Shown: one piece after another, positions 35,734 through 43,796 of the stretch
Numbering within the stretch: position 1 is the stretch's first letter
Layout: every line of letters starts with the position of its first letter
Assembly (NCBI RefSeq): GCF_009909185.1
Contig: NZ_JAAAMV010000001.1
Coordinates: 496,001-560,000 of the forward strand
DNA length: 64,000 nt
Source: Paenibacillus glycinis
Lineage (GTDB): Bacteria > Bacillota > Bacilli > Paenibacillales > Paenibacillaceae
Direction: 5' to 3'
The notes under the pieces: model-generated
The model's input: only the letters and a program-made list of their open reading frames with translations
Told to the model about the DNA's origin: nothing
Database searches by the model: none
Made by a program: the position numbers and the translations under genes

Positions 35734-36072
35734 ATGCCCAATTACCGGATCATCGTGGATTTATCCGACCGCCAGCTTTATTTGCTCGATGGCAATATCG
35801 TCGTCAGGGGCTTTCCGGTCGGCATCGGCAAAATGCTCACGAGAACGCCTACGGGGAACTACGAGATCATCAACAAACAGCTCAACCCCGGCGGGCCGTA
35901 CGGCGCTTTGTGGATGGGGCTCTCCAAGCCGCACTACGGCATTCATGGCACGAACGATCCCGGCTCCATCGGGCGCGAAGTTTCGCACGGCTGCATCAGG
36001 ATGTACAATGAAGACGTGATGACGTTGTCCGCGCTCGTGCCCATTCATACGAGAGTGACGATTCGACCATAG
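35734..36072 (+). CDS. L,D-transpeptidase (YkuD domain only)
   Basis: This 112-residue protein is little more than a YkuD catalytic domain. It begins [17 protein letters not shown], has [13 protein letters not shown] and the catalytic [13 protein letters not shown]-transpeptidases make 3-3 peptidoglycan crosslinks or attach proteins. There is no signal peptide or LysM domain, so export or substrate access is unclear; Bacillus YkuD carries LysM. The site AAAGGGAGGG is strong. It precedes the SLH gene by about 100 bases. Confidence 0.92.
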   Translation: MPNYRIIVDLSDRQLYLLDGNIVVRGFPVGIGKMLTRTPTGNYEIINKQLNPGGPYGALWMGLSKPHYGIHGTNDPGSIGREVSHGCIRMYNEDVMTLSALVPIHTRVTIRP

Positions 36073-36179
36073 ATGTCGACATGGCAAGGCGCCGCCCGGG
36101 TTCATGCAACTTTTCATGACCCGGGTGCGTCTACATAAGCGAGGGCTGGTACAAAAATCTGGAAAATGGGGTGTGAAGA

Positions 36180-37172
36180 ATGAAACGACCAATCGTGGCG
36201 GTTAGCGTCATCGTGCTGCTCTTCGCGGCATTGACGCAGTCCGTATGGGCATTCTCGGATACGAAGGGACACCCGAACGATGCCAAAATCTCCGAGCTGC
36301 AGAAGCTCGGCATCTTGACGGGCGATCCGAAGGCGAATACGTTCGACCCGAACGGCAAGCTGACTTACGCGGCGGGCATCTCGATGATCGTGAACGGCCT
36401 CGGCTTGAACCTGGACAGCATGAACTTCATTAAAGAACCGAAAGTAACGGACAGCTTCCCGAACATGAAGGACGATGCCTGGTACGCGAACGCGTTCATC
36501 ATCGCCGCCATGAACGGACTGGATATTCCGCGGGAAACGAAAGCGGGCGACATCATGACGCGGGAGCAGTTCGCGCATCATTTGATGCAGGCGCTGCTTA
36601 AGAAGGGCGATTACGCCTTCATCGATCTCTACGTGATGTTGAAGGACGAAGCGGACGTCAATCCGGATTATATGGGCAGCATCCAAACATTGCTGGTATC
36701 CGGCATCGCGAAACTGGACGACACGCAGCTGTTCGATCCGAAAGGGGCGATCACGCGCGGCGACGCGGCAGGCTGGCTCTACGACACGATCCAGTTCGTC
36801 GCCAAGAACACGCCGATCGAGCCTCCTGCGGATCAACAACCGTTCCCGCTTGCGGGACTGAAGCTATCGACCAAGGCGATCAGCGCCGACGTCAACGAAG
36901 TGACGGTCTCCGCGCAAGCGCCGAATCCCGGCTACGGCATTCGCATCGCATCGATCAGCTTCGACGGCGATCAAGCCGTCATAACCGCCGCGCCTGTTTA
37001 TCCCGACAAAGACAAGTCGTTCGCGCAAGTCATCACCGAGGTGAAGGCCGTCACGTACGTGTCCTCCGCGTTCAAGCCCGTGCTCGGCAACAACGTCTCC
37101 GGCGGCGGCTCCGCGGCAAGCGGCGGTTCCACGGGCATCATCGGCAGCGACGGCGATACGCAGAACGAATAG
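36180..37172 (+). CDS. Secreted SLH-like protein with PrcB-like C-terminal domain
   Basis: This 330-residue exported protein has a signal peptide (MKRPIVAVSVIVLLFAALTQSVWA), then about two or three S-layer-homology-like repeats (DAKISELQKLGILTGDP, FDPNGKLTYAAGISMIVNGL, DSFPNMKDDAWYANAFI, FDPKGAITRGDAAGWLYD). A C-terminal domain resembles PrcB_C (EVTVSAQAPNPGYGIRI, VYPDKDKSFAQVITEVKAV). The tail is Gly/Ser-rich. SLH modules bind secondary wall polymers. PrcB relatives bind proteases, so the C domain could be an inhibitor; this is weak inference. Confidence 0.75.
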   Translation: MKRPIVAVSVIVLLFAALTQSVWAFSDTKGHPNDAKISELQKLGILTGDPKANTFDPNGKLTYAAGISMIVNGLGLNLDSMNFIKEPKVTDSFPNMKDDAWYANAFIIAAMNGLDIPRETKAGDIMTREQFAHHLMQALLKKGDYAFIDLYVMLKDEADVNPDYMGSIQTLLVSGIAKLDDTQLFDPKGAITRGDAAGWLYDTIQFVAKNTPIEPPADQQPFPLAGLKLSTKAISADVNEVTVSAQAPNPGYGIRIASISFDGDQAVITAAPVYPDKDKSFAQVITEVKAVTYVSSAFKPVLGNNVSGGGSAASGGSTGIIGSDGDTQNE

Positions 37173-37206
37173 GCATCGGTACCGCAGCACAAATAAGCCA
37201 GCACGC

Positions 37207-37238
37207 AAAGAAGCCCTCGCGGATGCGAGGGCTTCTTT
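37207..37238. terminator. Bidirectional terminator
   Basis: AAAGAAGCCCTCGC (37207-37220) pairs with GCGAGGGCTTCTTT (37225-37238) between convergent SLH and radical-SAM genes. Confidence 0.85.
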
Positions 37239-37262
37239 GCGTCTATCGGGGCAATCGGCGAA

Positions 37263-38078
37263 TCAGGGCAAGAATCCTTCCTGGCCGAAGTAGACGCTAT
37301 TCGCGGGCATATGCCGTCTCAACTCCTCGACGAACCGGTCCGCCGTCTCCGGCGCATACAGCGACTCCGCACCGAGCGCGCGATATCGTTCGGCCATCTG
37401 CAGCTGCGCCGATCGCTTTCCCCCGCTCCCGTCCCCGCGAAACAAATCGTCCACCACGACGCGATCGACCGCAGCGGCGATTAAAGCGGGAAATGCCTCG
37501 CTGCACGGCAGCAGCGGCGATATCGCGGCTTGAACCGGTATGCCGGCCAGCCGAAGCTCGCGAATGGCGCGCAGCCTGGCCGCGAGCGGCGGCGCCGACG
37601 GCGTGAGCTCCTTGCGGACGGCTTCCAGATCCGTTTCAACCGTCATGCTGACCCGTACCCGCTCCCCGAACCTCCGCAGGAGATCGATGTCCCGCAGCAC
37701 GAGCGGACTCCGCGTCTGCACGAGGAGAAATTGCGGCAGCTCCTCGGCCATCGCCTCCAAGACCCGGCGCGTGAGGCGCTCCGCGTGCTCCGCGGGCTGG
37801 TACGGGTCGGTAGCCGACGACATGAACACCGTCAGGCCTCCCTTCGCAATCGCCCTTCGCCATTCACGCCGGAAGCTGTCGCCGTCGAATCGCTTCGGCT
37901 CCACCCATTCGCCCCACGGGCTGCCTCTGAATAACGCGAGCGGCATTCGCCTTACATAGCAGTAGGAGCAGCCGAACGTACAACCGATATACGGATTCAA
38001 CGTATAGGCATAGCCCGTCAGATAGCCCGAAGCGGGGTTCAGCCAGCGGACGGGCTTCTGCTTCCCTTGCTCAGCCAT
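37263..38078 (-). CDS. SPL-family (SplB-like) radical SAM protein
   Basis: This 271-residue protein carries NPYIGCTFGCSYCYVR, whose CxxxCxxC ligands bind a 4Fe-4S cluster, then GLTVFMSSATDPYQPAE and VSMTVETDLEAVRKEL, typical of the DNA-repair-photolyase-like SPL family (Rv2578c type). A true spore photoproduct lyase is longer and has a specific conserved Cys, so repair of spore photoproduct is not claimed. It lies downstream of ung in the same direction with 13 bases between, suggesting a DNA-repair operon. The GAGGTG site is good. Confidence 0.86.
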   Translation of the reverse strand: MAEQGKQKPVRWLNPASGYLTGYAYTLNPYIGCTFGCSYCYVRRMPLALFRGSPWGEWVEPKRFDGDSFRREWRRAIAKGGLTVFMSSATDPYQPAEHAERLTRRVLEAMAEELPQFLLVQTRSPLVLRDIDLLRRFGERVRVSMTVETDLEAVRKELTPSAPPLAARLRAIRELRLAGIPVQAAISPLLPCSEAFPALIAAAVDRVVVDDLFRGDGSGGKRSAQLQMAERYRALGAESLYAPETADRFVEELRRHMPANSVYFGQEGFLP

Positions 38079-38091
38079 ATGCGCTCACCTC

Positions 38092-38805
38092 TTATTGTCC
38101 GCGGCCGGCTGCCGCTTCCAGTTCCGCGAGCGAAGGAATGGACCATTGGATTTCTTCCGAGCCGATCTGCCGCAAGCAGGCATTGATCTTGGAATACGGA
38201 CGGCTCCCAAAGAAGCCCCGTCGCGCCGAGAGCGGGCTTGGATGCGGAGACGCGATGACGAAATGACGGGCCGTATCGATCAGCGATTCTTTTGCCTGCG
38301 CATGCTTGCCCCACAGCACGAAGACGACGGGCCCCTCCCGCTTGTTGAGCTCCGCGATGACGCCGTCCGTAAATCGCTCCCATCCCATCCCCTGATGCGA
38401 CGCCGGCTGCCCGTCGACGACGGTCAGGACCGTATTCAGCAGAAGCACGCCCTGCTTTGCCCAAGGGATCAGGCAGCCGTGGTCCGGCATGTCGCAGCCG
38501 AGGTCGTCCTGCAGTTCCTTCAGCATATTCAGCAGCGAGGGAGGCTTCTTCACGCCCGGGAGCACCGAGAAGCTGAGCCCGTGCGCCTGCCCGGGGCCAT
38601 GATAAGGATCCTGGCCGAGAATGACCGCCTTGGTGTCCGCGTAGTCCGTGTAACGAAAGGCATTAAAAATCGCGTCCTGTTTCGGATAAACGGTTTTCTG
38701 CCGATATTGCCGCGATACGTTTTCGAGCAGTTGTTGAACATACGGCTCGTCCCATATGCGCTCGAGCACGCGGGACCAATCGTTGTCAAAAGCCGGTTTT
38801 AACAT
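38092..38805 (-). CDS. ung: Uracil-DNA glycosylase
   Basis: This family 1 UDG, about 237 residues, removes uracil from DNA. It has the catalytic GQDPYHGPGQAHGLSFSV (Asp and active-site loop), LLLNTVLTVVDGQPASH, VVFVLWGKHAQAKE and the DNA-intercalation loop HPSPLSARRGFFGS. The ATG at 38805 is six bases from GGGGGAG; another ATG two codons upstream abuts the site. It precedes the SPL-family gene, and a leader hairpin and strong promoter lie upstream. Confidence 0.95.
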   Translation of the reverse strand: MLKPAFDNDWSRVLERIWDEPYVQQLLENVSRQYRQKTVYPKQDAIFNAFRYTDYADTKAVILGQDPYHGPGQAHGLSFSVLPGVKKPPSLLNMLKELQDDLGCDMPDHGCLIPWAKQGVLLLNTVLTVVDGQPASHQGMGWERFTDGVIAELNKREGPVVFVLWGKHAQAKESLIDTARHFVIASPHPSPLSARRGFFGSRPYSKINACLRQIGSEEIQWSIPSLAELEAAAGRGQ

Positions 38806-38826
38806 CGCCATCTCCCCCGTTCATGG

Positions 38827-38879
38827 AAAAACCTCCACTGCAGCGAACTGTAAGCGCCAGAGCGGCTCTGCGGGAGGTT
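38827..38879 (-). promoter_or_regulatory. Leader hairpin with T run upstream of ung
   Basis: On the minus strand AACCTCC (complement of 38873-38879) pairs with GGAGGTT (complement of 38830-38836), followed by TTTTTCC. It lies between the promoter and the ung start, so it may be an attenuator. Inner sequence shows CTGCAG and CAGAGC/GCTCTG elements. Confidence 0.45.
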
Positions 38880-38893
38880 AGGTTGTTTCTATC

Positions 38894-38922
38894 AGTATAG
38901 GGAGTCGCGGCATGAAATACAA
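38894..38922 (-). promoter_or_regulatory. Promoter of ung/SPL operon
   Basis: Minus-strand TTGTAT (complement of 38917-38922), a 17-base spacer and TATACT (complement of 38894-38899) form a near-consensus promoter. Confidence 0.75.
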
Positions 38923-38952
38923 ATCTTCGAGACATCCAACGGCGTCGAATAG

Positions 38953-39000
38953 AAAACCTCCTTCGATGGTCCGACGAATCATCGGAGCTTCAAAGGAGGT
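38953..39000 (-). terminator. Terminator of tRNA cluster
   Basis: Minus-strand ACCTCCTT (complement of 38993-39000) pairs with AAGGAGGT (complement of 38956-38963), followed by TTTTCT. Confidence 0.7.
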
Positions 39001-39026
39001 CTATTTCAAACCCTAATTTACTAACT

Positions 39027-39115
39027 TGGTGCCGAGGACGGGAATCGAACCCGTACGGTGGTCACCCACCGCAGGATTTTAAGTCCTGTGCGTCTGCCAG
39101 TTCCGCCACCCCGGC
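39027..39115 (-). tRNA. tRNA-Leu (TAA)
   Basis: The 89-nt class II tRNA has acceptor GCCGGGG/CCTCGGC, anticodon loop CTTAAAA with anticodon TAA, a long variable arm (CGGTGGGTGACCACCG) and an encoded CCA. It reads UUA/UUG codons. It is third of three minus-strand tRNAs. Confidence 0.96.
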
Positions 39116-39137
39116 ATGTTGTATGATTGTGTTGGAA

Positions 39138-39214
39138 TGGTGGGCCCTGAGGGACTCGAACCCCCGACCAATCGGTTATGAGCCGACCGCTCTAACCAAC
39201 TGAGCTAAGGGCCC
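39138..39214 (-). tRNA. tRNA-Ile2 (CAT, lysidine type) or elongator Met
   Basis: The 77-nt tRNA has 5' GGGCCCTTAGCTCAG, anticodon loop CTCATAA and encoded CCA. The GGGCCCTTAG start resembles minor tRNA-Ile(CAU), whose anticodon C is modified by TilS to read AUA, more than elongator tRNA-Met. Assignment between them is not certain by eye. Confidence 0.88.
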
Positions 39215-39235
39215 TTACGATAGCAATCGAAAGGT

Positions 39236-39312
39236 TGGTTGCGGGGGCAGGATTTGAACCTGCGGCCTTCGGGTTATGAGCCCGACGAGCTACCGAGCTG
39301 CTCCACCCCGCG
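39236..39312 (-). tRNA. Initiator tRNA-fMet (CAT)
   Basis: The 77-nt tRNA starts CGCGGGG with a C1-A72 mismatch and has three G-C pairs (GGG/CCC) at the base of the anticodon stem around CTCATAA. Both are initiator hallmarks. The CCA is encoded. It is first in the cluster after the promoter. Confidence 0.96.
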
Positions 39313-39355
39313 ATAACACCAATTCGCATCAAATCATTCAATGGCGACAAGAATT

Positions 39356-39385
39356 AATATACTATAGGAATTAACGATAAGTCAA
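39356..39385 (-). promoter_or_regulatory. Promoter of tRNA cluster
   Basis: Minus-strand TTGACT (complement of 39380-39385), an 18-base spacer and TATATT (complement of 39356-39361) precede tRNA-fMet. Confidence 0.8.
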
Positions 39386-39395
39386 GCATAATCTG

Positions 39396-39560
39396 CTATG
39401 GGAGGAATCGAACCCCAAATCGGCCTTTGCGCGACTTGAAGACTTCGATCTCCTGCGGGCATTCGTAGCCATACACCCACCAATCGTTCTCCATTCGCCT
39501 GACCAAACAGCCGGCTTGAAATTTGGTCTCGTATAAGCGACCCCAGTATACCCATTTCAT
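39396..39560 (-). CDS. Small aromatic-rich protein, unknown
   Basis: This 54-residue protein starts MKWVYWGRLYETKFQAGCLV, and is rich in Trp and Tyr. The ATG at 39558-39560 follows AAAGGGG at eight bases; the frame is open farther upstream. It lies just before the tRNA promoter. No family is recognised. The last codons coincidentally contain a T-arm-like GGTTCGATTCC. Confidence 0.5.
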   Translation of the reverse strand: MKWVYWGRLYETKFQAGCLVRRMENDWWVYGYECPQEIEVFKSRKGRFGVRFLP

Positions 39561-39674
39561 GAAAGCAGCCCCTTTCATTGCCGTTTCGCTTATCGTACCC
39601 ATTTCAGCCAAAAATAAGCGTCCCGGCGAACGGCAGCATGCGGCAATCGGCGAGCGAAACCGCAGAAACGTAGA

Positions 39675-39702
39675 GGCAGCTGCGCTTCAATGCGCAGCTG
39701 CC
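39675..39702 (-). other. Stem-loop downstream of second binding-protein gene
   Basis: GGCAGCTGCGC (39675-39685) pairs with GCGCAGCTGCC (39692-39702). It lacks a U tract but shares its sequence with the terminator at 41304-41336. Confidence 0.6.
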
Positions 39703-39717
39703 GGATTGCGGGATCGG

Positions 39718-41250
39718 TTAACCGCCAGGCTTGATGCCGATCGGGGAACCTCCTCCGCCAGTGCCGTCTGACGGCCTGTTCGGATTCGTTTTGATTTGCT
39801 GGAGCAAGGCATCGCCCTTCGTTTGCAACTCCTTGAGCGCTTCGTCGACGGTTTTTTTCTTCTGCAGCACGTCCAGGAACAGCTGCTGCGCGATCGTATC
39901 AAGCTGGTATAGGTTCGGCTTGTCCAGGAACAGCTGCCGGATCGCCGGTTCTTGGGGCGATACCGGCTTCAGCGTGTAGAACGCCGCGATGTTGTAGTTC
40001 AAGCCGTCCTTCGGCTTCAGGAACGATTTGCGGGCCACCATCTCGTACGTGCTGCGTGATTTAAGCTTCGCCCATTCCTTGCTGTTGTCGAACGCGATGA
40101 AGTCCCATGCATCGTCAGGGTTTTGCGCATTTACGTTGATGGCCATGAGATTGCTTAGATAGACTCTGCCGCCGACGCCCGGCAATTCGGAAAATTGCGG
40201 CATCGTGACGACACCCCAGTCCACGGACGGGATTTTCGGATTGTTGGCCGCGGCATCCTTCGCCGTGGACAACTGCGTGACGTAGTTGTAATCCGTAATC
40301 ATCATCGAGACGCGTCCTTGCAGGAAAAGATCCCCTTGGAACGGATTGTTATCATGCCCATCCCGGACGATGCCGCCGCCTCCGTTGTTGACGTCTTCCT
40401 GGGTCGGTACGGTTTTCGTCAGATAAAGGTCGGCGAGGTCGGTCCAAACCCTTTTCCATTGCGGCGAATCGACGGTCATCTTCTCCGCCTTGTTATCGAA
40501 TACATTCAAGTGGAGCTGCCCGGCATAAGTCCCGGAATCCCAGTACGGATCGCTGAGGTAACGGTCGAAGGAAAAGCCGAATACCCGGTCCTTGCCGCTA
40601 CCCTTCGCGACCCGCTTCGCAAGATGAATCGCGTCCGGCCACGTCATGTTATCGGTCGGCGGCTGAACGCCCGCGTCGGCGAACAGCTTCTTGTTGTAGA
40701 ACAAAGCCGAGGAGCTGAACGTCGGCGTCAGCGCATAAATCGCCCCGTCGCCAAGCGTCTTGATACCTTCGATCACGGTAGGGACGATATCATCGATATC
40801 GAACTCCTTGTCTTGGATGTACGGATCGAGCTTCTGGATCAGATTGTCCCGCGCGAGGCTTCGGATCACGCCGGAATCCATGACGACGACGTCCGGCGGA
40901 TTGCTCCCCTTCATCAATTCCTTGGTCTTCTCGTAGAAGTCCGGCTGTTTCTTGTTCGGGTCCGGCTCATCCATGCGCTGATCGTCGGCATTCGTGGCCG
41001 CAACGATCTCAATATCGACGTCCGGATGCGTCAGCTCGTAGCCGTCCGTGAATTGCTGGCGAAAATATTGATCGTTATCCGCGTTCGAGGAGACGACGCC
41101 GATTCGCAGCACATGCCGCTTGCCTACATCGTTGCCGGATTCTTGACTGCATGCCGCCAAGCTCGACGCGAGCAACGCCGCGGACAACGCCATCGACGAA
41201 GCCTTCCATATGATTTTCGACTTCGCTCGACGTACAGATTTCGATTCCAT
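39718..41250 (-). CDS. Extracellular solute-binding lipoprotein (family 1-like), distal copy
   Basis: This 510-residue lipoprotein has a basic N terminus, a signal sequence ending LAAC, and a sugar-type binding domain (GYELTHPDVDIEIVAATN, NPPDVVVMDSGV, IYALTPTFSSSALFYNKKLF, DAWDFIAFDNSKEWAKL). It ends in a Gly-rich tail (DGTGGGGSPIGIKPGG). It is a close paralogue of the gene at 41353-42909 and follows it behind a terminator. No MalF/MalG-type permease is near. The AGGAGAG site is good. See the linked exporter-type operon for its context. Confidence 0.9.
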   Translation of the reverse strand: MESKSVRRAKSKIIWKASSMALSAALLASSLAACSQESGNDVGKRHVLRIGVVSSNADNDQYFRQQFTDGYELTHPDVDIEIVAATNADDQRMDEPDPNKKQPDFYEKTKELMKGSNPPDVVVMDSGVIRSLARDNLIQKLDPYIQDKEFDIDDIVPTVIEGIKTLGDGAIYALTPTFSSSALFYNKKLFADAGVQPPTDNMTWPDAIHLAKRVAKGSGKDRVFGFSFDRYLSDPYWDSGTYAGQLHLNVFDNKAEKMTVDSPQWKRVWTDLADLYLTKTVPTQEDVNNGGGGIVRDGHDNNPFQGDLFLQGRVSMMITDYNYVTQLSTAKDAAANNPKIPSVDWGVVTMPQFSELPGVGGRVYLSNLMAINVNAQNPDDAWDFIAFDNSKEWAKLKSRSTYEMVARKSFLKPKDGLNYNIAAFYTLKPVSPQEPAIRQLFLDKPNLYQLDTIAQQLFLDVLQKKKTVDEALKELQTKGDALLQQIKTNPNRPSDGTGGGGSPIGIKPGG

Positions 41251-41303
41251 TCGATTATCTCTCCTATAATGGGGATTGCGTGCCGTTGAATTCCGGCTTC
41301 AAC

Positions 41304-41336
41304 AAAAAAAAGCAGCTGCGCAAGAAGCGCAGCCGC
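41304..41336 (-). terminator. Terminator between tandem binding-protein genes
   Basis: Minus-strand GCGGCTGCGC and GCGCAGCTGC form a 10-bp stem with a five-base loop, followed by nine T residues. It should limit expression of the distal paralogue. Confidence 0.88.
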
Positions 41337-41352
41337 TCTCTCACGGCGGTAG

Positions 41353-42909
41353 TTAACCGACTGGCTGAACGTTGATCAAAGGCCCGCCGCCGCCGATCCC
41401 AACCGCTCCCCCGCCCGTGCCGTCAAGCGGCCCGTTCGGGTTCGTTTTGATTTTCTGCAAAAGCACGTCGCCTTGCGTTTGCCACGATTTCAGCGCTTCG
41501 TCGACGGATTTCTTCTTCTGCAGCACTTCCTGGAACAACGGCTGCGCGACCTGCTGCACTTGATACAGGTTCGGCATATCCTGGTAAAGCTTGTCGATCG
41601 CCGGATCTTGCGGCGGTACCGGCTTCAACGTATAGAAGGCGGCGATATTGTAGTTCATGCCGTCCTTCGGCTTCAGGAACGATTTGCGGGAGACCATCTC
41701 GTACGTGCTGCGCGACTTGAGCTTCGCCCATTCCTTGCTGTTGTTGAACGCGATGAAATCCCACGCGTCATCGGGATTTTGCGCCTTGGCATTGATCGCC
41801 ATCAAGTTATTGAGGTAAATGTTGCCGCCGACGCCCGGTACTTCGCTGAACTGCGGCACGGTAACGACATCCCAGTCCACGTTGGAGATTTTCGGGTTTT
41901 TGGTCGCCGCGTCTTTCGCTTGGGACAATTGGGAGACATAATCGTAGCCGCCGATGGTCATCGCCACGCGGCCGCTCAGGAACATATCGCCCTGGAACGG
42001 GTCATAGGCGACTTTGTCTTTGATAATACCGCCGCCGCCGGCGTTCATGTCTTCTTGGGACGGCACGATTTTGTTCAGGTACAGATCCGCGACGTCGCCC
42101 CAAACCTTCTTCCACTGCGGCGTATCGACGGACATTTTCTCCGCTTTGTTATCGAAAATCTTCAATTGGAGCGGTGCGGCATAGGTCTGGGAATCCCAGA
42201 ACGGATCGCCGCTGTAACGGTTGAAGGACAATCCGAATTTACGGTCCTTGCCTTCCCCTTTGGCGATTCGCTTCGCAAGCGTGAAGATGTCGGTCCAGGT
42301 CATGTTGTCCGTCGGGGGCTCGACGCCCGCATCGGTGAACATTTTCTTGTTATAGAATAAGGCCGAGGAGCTGAACGTCGGCGTGAGCGCGTAGATGCTG
42401 CCGTCTCCCGCGTCCTTGATGCCGTTGATGACGGAAGGCACGATATCGTCGATATCGAATTCTTTATCCTGGATGAGCGAGTCGAGCTTCTGAATTAAAT
42501 TGTCCTGCGCCAGACGCTGCAGATTGCCCGAGTCCACGATCACGACGTCCGGCGGATTGCTGCCGTTCATCATTTCCTTGACCTTCTCGTACGTATCCGG
42601 CTGTTTCTTGTTCGGATCCGGCTCTTGATAGCGCTGGTCGTCATAGTTCATGGCGGAGACGATTTCGATGTCGACGTTCGGATGCGTCAGTTCGTATCCG
42701 TCGGTAAACTGCTGGCGCAGATATTGATCGTTGTCCGCGCTCGACGAGACGAAGCCGACCCGCAGCACATGCTGCTTGGCATCGTCTCCGCTTGACCCTT
42801 TGCTGCAGGCCGACAGGCCAGATACGATCAGCGCGGCCGACAAGGCCATCGACGATGCTTTCAAAACTGCTTTCTTCCTCGTTCTTGCTTGCGTTGGCTT
42901 GTTCTCCAT
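41353..42909 (-). CDS. Extracellular solute-binding lipoprotein (family 1-like), proximal copy
   Basis: This 518-residue lipoprotein has a signal ending GLSAC and the same conserved stretches as the distal copy (VLRVGFVSSSADNDQYLRQQF, cited in part; EPDPNKKQPDTYEK; MTWTDIFTLAKRIAKGEGKDRKF in part). The C-terminal tail is Gly-rich (DGTGGGAVGIGGGGP). The gene starts five bases after the ATPase 2 stop, so it is the operon's fifth gene. Such proteins normally feed carbohydrate importers, so cotranscription with an FtsX exporter-type system is odd. The ligand is unknown. Confidence 0.92.
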   Translation of the reverse strand: MENKPTQARTRKKAVLKASSMALSAALIVSGLSACSKGSSGDDAKQHVLRVGFVSSSADNDQYLRQQFTDGYELTHPNVDIEIVSAMNYDDQRYQEPDPNKKQPDTYEKVKEMMNGSNPPDVVIVDSGNLQRLAQDNLIQKLDSLIQDKEFDIDDIVPSVINGIKDAGDGSIYALTPTFSSSALFYNKKMFTDAGVEPPTDNMTWTDIFTLAKRIAKGEGKDRKFGLSFNRYSGDPFWDSQTYAAPLQLKIFDNKAEKMSVDTPQWKKVWGDVADLYLNKIVPSQEDMNAGGGGIIKDKVAYDPFQGDMFLSGRVAMTIGGYDYVSQLSQAKDAATKNPKISNVDWDVVTVPQFSEVPGVGGNIYLNNLMAINAKAQNPDDAWDFIAFNNSKEWAKLKSRSTYEMVSRKSFLKPKDGMNYNIAAFYTLKPVPPQDPAIDKLYQDMPNLYQVQQVAQPLFQEVLQKKKSVDEALKSWQTQGDVLLQKIKTNPNGPLDGTGGGAVGIGGGGPLINVQPVG

Positions 42910-42914
42910 CCCCG

Positions 42915-43790
42915 TTACCCCTCCAATGATTTGGGCGGCGAAATAATGATTCGCTCGCCGTCAAATTCCATCGATGCTTTATCTGTAATCTGCAATGCCG
43001 TCAAATACGCCTTCGGAATCTGAAGCCGTCCGACGCGGTCCACGACGACGTACTCTTCGTGAACGGTCTCTTGCGGTGAAGAACCCGGTTCGAAATTATC
43101 GTCCAGATTCGGATTCCGCTTGATGAATTCGGTGCTCGTCAAGCCGTCCCGGATCGCGACGACGCGGTCGACCTTATTGGCCAGCGACAAGTCATGCGTT
43201 ACGATCACGATCGTAATGCCCAGCTCGCGGTTAAGCCGCCGGAATATATCCATGATCAAATCCGACGTCCGCGTATCGACGGACCCTGTCGGCTCGTCGG
43301 CGAGCAGCATCTTCGGGCGGTTCGACAGCGAGATCGCGATGGCGACCCGCTGCTGTTCCCCTCCGGAGAGCTGATGCAGCTTGTTGTGCATCCGGTCCTT
43401 GAGGCCGACCCAGTCCAGGAGCTGCTTGGCGTACGCGCGGTCCAGCTTGGACGAGAACATCATCGGCATCTCGACGTTCTCGAGCGCCGACAAGTACGGC
43501 AGCAGGTTCCGCGCGTTATTCTGCCAGATGAAACCGACGGTGTCGCGCTTGTAGGACACGAGCTGCTCGTCGGTAATCTTCAGCAGATCCCACGGTCCCA
43601 CGCTGACGCTGCCCGCGGAAGGCCGGTCGAGGCCGCCCAATATATTGAGCAGCGTCGATTTGCCGCTTCCGCTGTTGCCGATGATCGCCATCATCTCTCC
43701 TTCGCGGACGTGCAGGTTAAGCCCCTGCAGAGCGACGACCTCGAGATCGTCGGATTTGTAAATTTTGACCAAGCCTTCGCATGTAATCAT
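42915..43790 (-). CDS. MacB/LolD-type ABC ATPase with C-terminal AbrB-like domain
   Basis: This 291-residue ATPase shows Walker A IIGNSGSGKSTLL, Q-loop FIWQNNARNLLPYLSA, signature [15 protein letters not shown], Walker B LLADEPTGSVD and VTHDLSL. The final 50 residues are extra: a linker, then YVVVDRVGRLQIPKAYLTAL and ASMEFDGERIIISPP, which strongly resembles the SpoVT/AbrB swapped-hairpin motif (VDRxGRxxIPxxxR...). In this family that motif dimerises and binds DNA. Fusion to an ABC ATPase is unusual. It follows the FtsX gene by seven bases. Confidence 0.92.
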   Translation of the reverse strand: MITCEGLVKIYKSDDLEVVALQGLNLHVREGEMMAIIGNSGSGKSTLLNILGGLDRPSAGSVSVGPWDLLKITDEQLVSYKRDTVGFIWQNNARNLLPYLSALENVEMPMMFSSKLDRAYAKQLLDWVGLKDRMHNKLHQLSGGEQQRVAIAISLSNRPKMLLADEPTGSVDTRTSDLIMDIFRRLNRELGITIVIVTHDLSLANKVDRVVAIRDGLTSTEFIKRNPNLDDNFEPGSSPQETVHEEYVVVDRVGRLQIPKAYLTALQITDKASMEFDGERIIISPPKSLEG

Positions 43791-43796
43791 GGCGTG

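Noticed and set aside
39396..39420. T-arm-like GGTTCGATTCC at the end of the small gene, as if a tRNA remnant
   Set aside because: The flanking bases do not form a T stem or acceptor stem, and the intact coding frame explains the sequence.
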